A program made the position numbers and the translations under genes. The notes beneath the pieces were generated by a model. That model was given only the letters and a program-made list of their open reading frames with translations. It was not told where the DNA came from and did no database searches. Positions 35,242 to 43,500 of a stretch of 64,000 bases of DNA are shown one piece after another. This DNA is from Oryzicola mucosus (GTDB taxonomy: Bacteria > Pseudomonadota > Alphaproteobacteria > Rhizobiales > Rhizobiaceae). The stretch covers positions 372,001 through 436,000 of the forward strand of contig NZ_JACVVX010000002.1 in assembly GCF_014534685.1 (NCBI RefSeq), written 5' to 3'. The stretch's first letter is position 1; every line of letters begins with the position of its first letter.

Positions 35242-36126
35242 TCAGTGCCCGCGCGTGGCGGCGATTTCTGCGCCGTACCGCATTTCGAGAAGGGTCTTCA
35301 GGACCAGCGTCACAAGGGCGAGACCGGCCAGCAGGGAAGCCACGGCGAAAGCGCCGACGGCATTATATTCATTGTAGAGAATTTCGACATGCAGCGGCAT
35401 GGTGTTGGTCACGCCGCGTATATGGCCGGACACCACCGACACCGCGCCGAACTCGCCCATGGCGCGCGCATTGCACAGCAACACGCCATAGAGCAGGCCC
35501 CATTTGATGTTGGGCAAGGTGACGAACCAGAAGGTCTGCCAGCCATTGGCGCCCAGCGACAGCGCTGCCTCCTCGTCGCCGGTGCCCTGTTCCTGCATCA
35601 GCGGGATCAGTTCGCGCGCCACGAAGGGGAAGGTCACGAACACCGTCGCCAGCACGATGCCGGGCACGGCGAAGAGGATGACGATACCGTGCATCTTTAG
35701 CCACGGTCCGAGGAGGCTGGTGGAACCGAACAGCAGAACATAGACCAGGCCCGAAATGACGGGCGAGACCGAGAAGGGCAGGTCGATCAGCGTGATCAGG
35801 AACGCCTTGCCCTTGAACTCGAACTTGGCGATGGCCCAGGCGGCGGCCACGCCGAAGACGAGGTTGAGTGGCACCGAAATGGCGGCGACGATCAGCGTCA
35901 GCCTGATCGCGGACAGCGTGTCGGGATCGGCGATGTTTTCCAAAAACGGCGCCAAGCCGCGCGAAAACGCCTCGGTGAAGACGATGACCAGCGGCATGAC
36001 CAGGAAGATGGCGAGGAAGGCGAAAGCCACGCCCATCAGGATGATCCGGGTGATCAACCGCTCTGCCGTGGCGGCCGATCCGGTGGCGTAACGGCCGGGA
36101 TTGGAGGAGGTCACCTGTTCAGCCAT
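35242..36126 (-). CDS. cysW: Sulfate ABC transporter permease CysW
   Basis: This 294-aa inner-membrane protein has six predicted helices. The first (about 24-46) follows [15 protein letters not shown]-type sequence, and the cytoplasmic coupling motif is [18 protein letters not shown] (EAA loop). [17 protein letters not shown] and [19 protein letters not shown] are characteristic of CysW. It pairs with CysT to form the channel. Its start overlaps the cysT stop by 8 bases, so the two permeases are translationally coupled. Confidence 0.95.
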   Translation of the reverse strand: MAEQVTSSNPGRYATGSAATAERLITRIILMGVAFAFLAIFLVMPLVIVFTEAFSRGLAPFLENIADPDTLSAIRLTLIVAAISVPLNLVFGVAAAWAIAKFEFKGKAFLITLIDLPFSVSPVISGLVYVLLFGSTSLLGPWLKMHGIVILFAVPGIVLATVFVTFPFVARELIPLMQEQGTGDEEAALSLGANGWQTFWFVTLPNIKWGLLYGVLLCNARAMGEFGAVSVVSGHIRGVTNTMPLHVEILYNEYNAVGAFAVASLLAGLALVTLVLKTLLEMRYGAEIAATRGH

Positions 36127-36970
36127 AGCGTTTGCGGCTCCATGACTGGATCAGATTGATGACGAGCAGCATGGCGAAGGACAGGCCAAGCATGATGGAG
36201 GCGATGGCGGTCGCAGCCGCATAGTCATATTCCTCGAGCCGGATGACGATCAGCAGCGGCGCGATTTCCGACACATAGGGCAGGTTGCCGGCGATGAAGA
36301 TGACCGAGCCATATTCGCCGACACCACGGGCGAAGGCGAGCGCGAAACCCGTGACGATGGCGGGCGCCAGGCCCGGCAGCAGCACGCGCGAAATGGTCTG
36401 CCAGCGGTTGGCGCCAAGCGTGGCGGCTGCTTCCTCGACCTCCTTGTCGATCTCCTCGATGATCGGCTGCACGGTGCGCACGACGAAGGGCAGGCCGATG
36501 AAGATCAGCGCAATGACGATGCCCAGCGGCGTATAGGCGACCTTGATGCCCAGCGGCATCAGCAATTGCCCGATCCAGCCATTGGGGGCGTAAAGCGTGG
36601 TCAGCGCGATACCTGCGACCGCGGTGGGCAGGGCGAAGGGCAGGTCGACCATCGCATCGACGATGCGGCGGCCGGGAAAACGGTATCGTACCAGGATCCA
36701 GGCGACGATGGTGCCGAAGACGACATTGACGAGGGCCGCGACGATGGCCGTCCCGAACGACACTTCAAGCGCCTTGACGGTGCGTTCGTCGGTGGCAATG
36801 GCCCAGAAATCCGCCCAGCCAAGGGAGGCCGAACGCCACAACAGGCCGGCGAGCGGTATGAGGATGATCAGCGTGAGGTAGGCAAGTGAGAAGCCGAGTG
36901 TCAATCCGAAACCCGGAATGACACTCGGCGCCTTGAACCGCCACCCCGCCTGGGCGGGTGTTGTGCTCAT
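36119..36970 (-). CDS. cysT: Sulfate ABC transporter permease CysT (CysU)
   Basis: The 283-aa permease has six helices, the cytoplasmic EAA loop [19 protein letters not shown], and the CysT-typical [17 protein letters not shown] and [19 protein letters not shown]. It forms the membrane channel with CysW. The gene begins 20 bases after the binding-protein gene, which fits a single operon expressed under sulfur limitation; I see no defined CysB-type site. Confidence 0.95.
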   Translation of the reverse strand: MSTTPAQAGWRFKAPSVIPGFGLTLGFSLAYLTLIILIPLAGLLWRSASLGWADFWAIATDERTVKALEVSFGTAIVAALVNVVFGTIVAWILVRYRFPGRRIVDAMVDLPFALPTAVAGIALTTLYAPNGWIGQLLMPLGIKVAYTPLGIVIALIFIGLPFVVRTVQPIIEEIDKEVEEAAATLGANRWQTISRVLLPGLAPAIVTGFALAFARGVGEYGSVIFIAGNLPYVSEIAPLLIVIRLEEYDYAAATAIASIMLGLSFAMLLVINLIQSWSRKRYG

Positions 36971-36990
36971 GTCGTCTCTATGACCGCTCT

Positions 36991-38019
36991 TTATTTCGCA
37001 GGCTTGTATATCTGGTCGAAGATACCGCCGTCACCGAAATGGTAGGGTTGCGCCTTGGCCCAGCCGCCGAAGATCGGATCGTCTATGGAGATCAGCTTGA
37101 GTTCGGGCAGCTTCTGCAGTTCGTCGGCCGGGACAAGTTCGGGCTTGGACGGACGATAGTGGTGCTTGGCCGCAATGCGCTGGCCTTCCTCCGAGTAGAG
37201 ATACTTCAGATAGGCCTCGGCCTGCTTGCGCGTACCCTTGGCGTCGACATTGGCGTCGACCACCGTGACGGGCGGCTCCGCGAGAATCGAGGACGGCGGG
37301 ATGACGATGTCGAACTGATCGGCGCCGAACTCGTCGAGCGCGAGATAGGCTTCGTTTTCCCATGCCAGCAGCACGTCGCCGAGGCCGCGCTGGGCGAAGG
37401 TCACCGTCGAGCCGCGCGCACCGGTGTCGAGAACCGGAACATGGGTGAAGAGGTTGCCAATATATTCTTTGATCTTGGCTTCGTCGCCACCATACTGCTG
37501 ATGCGCCCAGGCCCAGGCCGCCAGGTAGTTCCAGCGTGCGCCGCCCGATGTCTTGGGGTTCGGGGTGATGATCTGGACGCCATCCTTGACCAGATCGCCC
37601 CAGTCGTTGACCCCCTTTGGATTGCCCTTGCGCACCAGGAAGACGATGGTGGACGTGTATGGCGAAGAGTTGTTGTCCAGCCGACCGCGCCAGTCGGGGG
37701 CGATTTTCTTGGAATTTTCGACGATGGCGGTGATGTCGCTTTCCAGCGCCAGCGTCACCACATCCGCATCGAGGCCGTCGATGACCGAGCGGGCCTGTTT
37801 GCCCGAGCCGCCATGCGACTGCTGGATGGTGACGGCTTCGCCGGTTTCCGCAAGCCAATGCTTGGCGAAGGCTGCGTTGTAATCCTTGTACAGTTCCCGG
37901 GTCGGATCATAGGAAACGTTCAAAAGCGTGGTGTCTGCGTAAGCCAGTCCGAGCCCGCCGAGCTGGACCATGCCCGCAACCACGCCAGCCAGGATGAAGC
38001 GCGATCGTAATGCAGCCAT
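36991..38019 (-). CDS. sbp: Sulfate-binding periplasmic protein (Sbp/CysP)
   Basis: The 342-aa protein has a cleavable signal peptide (LAGVVAGMVQLGGLGLAYA, mature protein from about residue 29). Sulfate-binding motifs include NVSYDPTRELYKDYN, QSHGGSGKQARSV, DADVVTLALESDI and NPKTSGGARWNYLAAW. It captures sulfate in the periplasm and delivers it to CysT/CysW. The ATG at 38019 has GGAGG 7 bases upstream; the frame extends 9 codons further but without support. Sbp and CysP are hard to separate by eye. It is the first gene of the operon. Confidence 0.93.
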   Translation of the reverse strand: MAALRSRFILAGVVAGMVQLGGLGLAYADTTLLNVSYDPTRELYKDYNAAFAKHWLAETGEAVTIQQSHGGSGKQARSVIDGLDADVVTLALESDITAIVENSKKIAPDWRGRLDNNSSPYTSTIVFLVRKGNPKGVNDWGDLVKDGVQIITPNPKTSGGARWNYLAAWAWAHQQYGGDEAKIKEYIGNLFTHVPVLDTGARGSTVTFAQRGLGDVLLAWENEAYLALDEFGADQFDIVIPPSSILAEPPVTVVDANVDAKGTRKQAEAYLKYLYSEEGQRIAAKHHYRPSKPELVPADELQKLPELKLISIDDPIFGGWAKAQPYHFGDGGIFDQIYKPAK

Positions 38020-38166
38020 GGGTGTGCCTCCGTTGATGTCAGGCATACCCTAGTGATTTTATAGAAATTTGATTGCGCGGCTATTGCTAATTTCGAGCGG
38101 CGGGCGAAACGGTCATCACGTTTTTGCCAGAAAAGCAGAAAAAACCGTTCGGCGTGCGGGCACGCA
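38020..38166 (-). promoter_or_regulatory. Upstream region of the sulfate transport operon
   Basis: The 147 bases between the pbpC stop and the sbp start contain an AT-rich stretch (about 38050-38095) suited to the operon promoter. I see no clear riboswitch or CysB operator, and no convincing terminator for pbpC. Confidence 0.4.
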
Positions 38167-40257
38167 TCACTCGACGAAAATGCTGACGCTCGCCGATCTG
38201 CCGGCGGCGTCGATGACGGTGAGCGTTGATTGTCCCGCGCTGTCGGGGAGCCAGGTGGCCTCGCGCCGTCGTTCCACCCCGGTCAACGCCTTGCCATTGG
38301 CGAGCCAGCGGAACGGTGCGCGGCCACCTTGAAGCTTGAGCACCAGCGGCGATGTCTCCTGGATCGACACGCCGAGGTCTATCCGCGAACCGTTGGGTGG
38401 GAAGACGATCTGCGGCGCTGGTTCGGTGACGGAGGCGACGGTGGGCAACTGGTTCGGCGGTGTGAAGCGCGTCAGCGTCACCGGCAGCTGGTTGCGGGCC
38501 GTATGCAGCGCGCCGGCGGGTGCTCGGGGCAGCGCGATGCTGGGCAGGCCGGAACGCACGAAGCCTTCGAACAGGATGGGTGCTGCCGAAACATAGCCGG
38601 ACAGGCCGGGCACCGCGCCGGAATCCGCGCGGCCTGCCCAGACGCCGAGCACATAGCGGCCGTCATAGCCGACGGACCATGCGTCTCTGTAGCCGTAGGA
38701 TGTGCCGGTCTTGTAGGCGATGGCGCGCGCGGGCGCGCCGTCGGGAGGGCGGACGCCGAGAAGGATGTCGGAGACCTGCCATGCAGCCTGCTGTTCCAGC
38801 ACAATGCCGTTGGCGAGCGACTGCGGTGTCTCTGCTTCGGTGCCGTCGCGCAGGGCCTTGGCGGTGCCGCCATTGGCAAGGCCGGTATAGAGCTGGACGA
38901 GGTCGCGCAAGGTCAGCCCGACGCCGCCCAGGCCGATGGCAAGGCCGGGCGTCTCGCCGGGCGGCAGGGAGGGGGTGACGCCCGCCTGTCGGAACCGTGC
39001 GGTCAGGCGGGCGGGGCCGACCGCGTCGAGCAGGCGGATGGCCGGAACGTTGAGCGACAATTGCAGCGCCTGCCGGATCGTCACATCGCCCTGATAGCCC
39101 ATGTCGAAATTCTTCGGCCGATAGCCCGAGAAATCGGTCGGTCGGTCCTCGATCATGGTCTCCTGCGCGATCAGCCCCTGTTCGAAGCCGAGCCCGTAGA
39201 TGAAGGGTTTCAGCGTCGACCCGGGCGAGCGGCTGATGCGGGTCATGTCGATCCAGCCGGAACGGCTTGCGTCGAAGAAATTGGCCGAGCCGACCGCGCC
39301 GAGAATCTCGCCGGTGCGGGCATCTGCCAGGACCATGGCGACGGAGATGCGGTGGCCGAGCTTCGTCGCGGCCTCGCGCGCCACCGCTTCCAGCCCCTGC
39401 TGGACGCTTTTCTTGAGCGTGAGCTGGTGGGTTTCCGCTTCCGGTCGATTGCGCAACGCCGCCTCCGTCGCATGGGGGGCGAGCGAGGGCAGGGCAAGGC
39501 GATAGGACGGCACGGTTTCCAGTGCGGCGCGCGCAGCTTCCCGTTCCGACAAATTGCCGGCATGCACCATCCGGTCCAGCACGCGGTCGCGCGCCTTGCT
39601 CGCACCTTCGGCGTTGCGGTCGGGCCGGCGACGCTCGGGCAGTTGCGGCAGCGCGACCAGAAGCGCCGATTCGGAGACGGTCAGCCGCTTGGGCTCCTTG
39701 CCAAAATAGGCAAGCGACGCCGCGCGGACGCCTTCGAGATTGCCGCCATAGGGCGCAAGCGTCAGATAGCGGTCGAGGATGTCGCGCTTGGCCAGCCGCC
39801 GTTCGATCTGCAGCGCGCGGAACATCTGCCTTGCCTTGGTGAACAGGCTGCGGTTGGCGCGCGGCTCGATCAGCCGCGCCAATTGCATCGACAGGGTCGA
39901 GCCGCCGGACACGATGCGGCCATTGCCGGCAAACTGGCCGGCAGCGCGCAGCAGGGCGATGACGTCGACGCCGCTGTGATTCCAGAAGCGCTTGTCCTCA
40001 TAGGCGACCAGCATGTCGACGAATTGCGGGTCGACCTGCTCAACAGTCGTGTTGAGACGCCAGCGTCCGTCTGGGGTGGCAAAGGCGCGCAGGAGCTGGC
40101 CGTCGCGGTCGACGACCTCCCTGGAGGTCGAGGTCTTTTCCGGCAGCGGGGGCGGGTAGGCAGCGTCGAGCGCGAAGAATCCACCGACGCTGACCGTCGT
40201 CAAGGCGGCTAGAGAAGCTGCAGAGATTGCGATCCAGCGAAACGTTTTGGGCCGCAT
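38167..40257 (-). CDS. pbpC: Penicillin-binding protein 1C
   Basis: This 696-aa bifunctional peptidoglycan synthase has an N-terminal membrane anchor (about 7-30). The GT51 glycosyltransferase domain has its catalytic Glu87 in VAYEDKRFWNHSGVD and the SGGSTLSMQLARLI motif. The transpeptidase domain has Ser347 in SPGSTLKP, SLN at 401-403 and KTGTS at 516-520. The C-terminal ~90 residues form the PbpC-specific beta domain. It acts in the periplasm. The gene follows the alpha-2-macroglobulin gene on the same strand, a conserved pairing; a 173-bp palindromic repeat separates them here. Confidence 0.95.
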   Translation of the reverse strand: MRPKTFRWIAISAASLAALTTVSVGGFFALDAAYPPPLPEKTSTSREVVDRDGQLLRAFATPDGRWRLNTTVEQVDPQFVDMLVAYEDKRFWNHSGVDVIALLRAAGQFAGNGRIVSGGSTLSMQLARLIEPRANRSLFTKARQMFRALQIERRLAKRDILDRYLTLAPYGGNLEGVRAASLAYFGKEPKRLTVSESALLVALPQLPERRRPDRNAEGASKARDRVLDRMVHAGNLSEREAARAALETVPSYRLALPSLAPHATEAALRNRPEAETHQLTLKKSVQQGLEAVAREAATKLGHRISVAMVLADARTGEILGAVGSANFFDASRSGWIDMTRISRSPGSTLKPFIYGLGFEQGLIAQETMIEDRPTDFSGYRPKNFDMGYQGDVTIRQALQLSLNVPAIRLLDAVGPARLTARFRQAGVTPSLPPGETPGLAIGLGGVGLTLRDLVQLYTGLANGGTAKALRDGTEAETPQSLANGIVLEQQAAWQVSDILLGVRPPDGAPARAIAYKTGTSYGYRDAWSVGYDGRYVLGVWAGRADSGAVPGLSGYVSAAPILFEGFVRSGLPSIALPRAPAGALHTARNQLPVTLTRFTPPNQLPTVASVTEPAPQIVFPPNGSRIDLGVSIQETSPLVLKLQGGRAPFRWLANGKALTGVERRREATWLPDSAGQSTLTVIDAAGRSASVSIFVE

Positions 40258-40300
40258 GGGGTTCAGCCCGCTGCCGGAAGGTGAAATTCCGCTTTCGGCT

Positions 40301-40473
40301 GTCGTGCGATCGCCCCCTCACCGGTTTGCTTCGCAAACCACTTCTCCCCCGCTTCGCAGGGGAGAGGAACCGCTGCTTCGTAGAGAGCGGGCAATGCAAG
40401 ACGAGGGTTCCTCGCCCCCATGACATGGGGGAGAGGTGGCGAGCCCGAAGGGCGAGACGGTGAGGGGGACGAC
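40301..40473. repeat. Palindromic intergenic repeat (REP/RIME-like)
   Basis: This segment is flanked by inverted ends (GTCGT...CCCCCTCACCG at 40301-40323 and CGGTGAGGGGG...ACGAC at 40458-40473). It holds internal hairpins, including CTCCCCCGC/GCAGGGGAG-type and CCCCCATGACATGGGGG. GC-rich repeats of this form are common between rhizobial genes. Copy number cannot be judged from this window. It separates pbpC from the alpha-2-macroglobulin gene and could shape or end the transcript. Confidence 0.75.
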
Positions 40474-40504
40474 TGAACCGCGACCGCGTTTATCGTCATC
40501 CCGC

Positions 40505-43500
40505 TCACGGCTCGGTCACCTCCATCATGCCGGTGGCGGTGCGGGCGGAGAACTGCGGACGGTACATGTCCTCCACCTGCGCGGCCGGATGAGTGTAGAT
40601 GCCCGGCGTGACCGCGCGGACGACATAAGCGAGGGTGAACTCGGAATCTGAGCCTTCGCCCTGGTCGAGGGCCGCGACGAAACGGTCGTTGCGGAACTCG
40701 AGATGGGCGGCTTCCGTTTGCGCCAGCCAGTCGAAGTTCGACAGATCCGCGCTCGACACGAGCGAGGGGTTGTCGATCTCGAAGCCGGCCGGAAGCATGT
40801 CCGTCACCAGGAGCCGCGACGGCCAGTCATGCAGTTCGGTGACCTTGAGCACCACCAGGAACCGCTCGTTCTGAGCGGCCTGGGTGATGTTCGCCTCCTC
40901 GCCATCCATGCTGTAGTAGGTGCGTTCGATGGTGAAGCCGTCGCCGCCGGCCGGAAGCGGTTCGACCGGGGCGGCCACCGTTGTCACAACCGCCTGCAGC
41001 GCGCTTTGGCCGGTGTTGGTCACCGTGATCGGCTCGTTCAACAGGTCCGCGCCGCTCACCTCCCGTGCATAGGCGCCCTTATGCGCACTGCCATTGACGG
41101 TAAGCGCGATGGCGTCGTTGCCGGCCTTGAGCGCCCGCGCCGCAAGCAGCATCCAGGCATCGTCCTGGGTGCTGGTCCAGCGGGTCTTGGCGCGTTCGGC
41201 GGAGACGAGTTTCATCAGTTCCGGGATGACCGGCGGCACGGGCCGGCTTTCGGCAGCGAGCGCGAGGACGGCGGAACCGTCACGCAGGCGCGAACCGTAG
41301 TCGCCGCGATGCCAGTCATAGGTGGTGTTGGACTTCATCAGGCGAAGGGCCGTCGAGAAGGCCTGCTGCGACCGTTGGGCATCGCCGTACAGCGCAAGCG
41401 CGGCGCCGAGCTGGGCCACCGCCATGGGGCTGGAGAAGGCTTCGAGCTTGGTGTCGACATAATAGCGGAGGTCGCCGACGGAGGCCTTCTTGTTTCGGGC
41501 GAGCACATAGAGCGCGTAGCCGATCTCGCTGCCGCGATCCTCGACATCGATGTCATAGGAAAGCGAGTTCTGCAGGTTGCTGAGCGCCTGCATCATCGCA
41601 CCCTCGGGCACATCGTATTTCTGTTCGCGAGCACGTGTCAGGAAGTCGGTGACGTAGGAATCCAGCCAGAGATCGCCGGAGCCAGGGCTCCAGAGGCCGA
41701 AGCTGCCGGCTGACGACTGATAGTTCATCAGGCGGTAGATCGCGCTCTGCACCCGCTCGCGCAGATCCGGATCGGCGGCCATGCCCGATTCGACGGACAA
41801 GTCGCTGACATAGAGCAGCGGCAACGCACGGCTGGTGGTCTGCTCGGCGCAGCCATAGGGGTAGCGGTCGAGGCTCATCAGCAGCGACGGCACGTCGAAG
41901 GCGGAGGTCTGCGAGACGCCGACGCTGACCGAGGCATCTTCCAGGATGCTGGCGGCGAGCAGTTCCTTGTCCACCCGCAGCGACCCGCCATTGCCGGCGA
42001 GGTCGACGACCATGCGCGTGGTGATCGGAAGCTGGCCGGGGCGGACGGGCAGAGACAGGTTCTGTTCGACGCTGAGGCCGTCGGGATGGGTGAGGCGCAC
42101 GGTGATGCCGCCGGTCCCCGCAGCCTGTGCGTTCAGCGGTACGGTCAGCGTTTCGCGTTTGCCGGCGGTCAGGCTGATTATGGCCGGCACGTCGCTGACG
42201 GTCAGGCCGCCGCCGGTCTCGATGGCGAGCGCGTAGTCGCCGTCGGGCGCGTCGGTGTTGGCCACGTCGAGCCGCATGGTGGTGGCGTCGCCGGGGGCCA
42301 TGAAGCGCGGCAGGCCGGCGGTGATGACCACGGGATCGCGAACGATGACATCGGTCGAGGCGTGACCTACGGCCGTCTTGGTCCAGGCCACGGTCATGAT
42401 GCGCACCGTGCCGTTGAACTGCGGAATGTCGAAGGAAACCAGCGCCTTGCCCTCGGCATCGAGTTCGACGATGCCGGAAAAGAAGGCGACGAGCTTTTCG
42501 GTCGGCGGGTTGCCCTGGGCGGTGACCGCGCCGCCGTCGCCGCCGGTGCGCAGCTTGCCGGTCGTGCCCAGAGAGCCGTCGATCAGGCGGCCATAGAGGT
42601 CGCGCAGTTCGAGCCCCAGCATGCGCTGGCCGAAGTACCATTCCTCCGGATCGGGCGCGGTGTATTTCGTCAGGTTCAGGATACCGACATCGACGGCTGC
42701 GACCATGACATAGGCTTTTTCGCCAGCCTTCGCTCCTGCGACGGAGACGGGGATCGGCAGCATCTGGCGCGGCTCGGATTTTTCCGGCGGCGTCATCGAC
42801 ACATCGAGCTTGCGGGCGCCAGGGTCGATCTTCAGCCATTTCAGGCCGATGGCGCGGCCCGGCATGCGGGATTCGCGCGCGTCGCCCGGACGGAACAGCG
42901 TGGCCGTCACATAGGTGCCGGCGCCCCAATCCTCGCCCACGGCGATGTCGACGGTGCTGCCGCCTTCCGGCACGGTGGCCGTCACGGTCTTGAGCAGCGT
43001 TTCTGAACCGATGGTGACGAGAAGCTCGCCGGCAAAGCGCGGCGACACTTTCAGCTTGGCCACGTCGCCGATCGTATAGCTGTCCTTGTCGAGGGCGATT
43101 TCCAGCCCGTCGGGCGTTTCGGTCGAGGTGGCGGAGACGTACCAGCCCGCATCGAATTCATAGCTGGAAACCGGGCCTTCCGGATCGGCAGTCTCGACCT
43201 GAAGGCGGTAACGGCCCCAGTCGACCGGCATGCTGATGGTGGCGTCGCCATCGGCAGCGATATCGACCGTGCCGCTGGCAACCGATTTGGTCTGGGTTAT
43301 CGGCTCATAGTTCCAACTGCTGCCGGAACGATACCATTGATAGTTGCGCTCGACCTTGACCAGCGACCATTGCGCGCCCTGCAACGCCTGGCGGGCGGCT
43401 GAAGGGTCTGCTGCCAGCAGGCTGAACTTGGCCACGCCGCCTTGGGGAACCTCGTCGCCCGAAAAATCCGGGCGGATGCCGATGGCGGTGGTTTTCGGCC

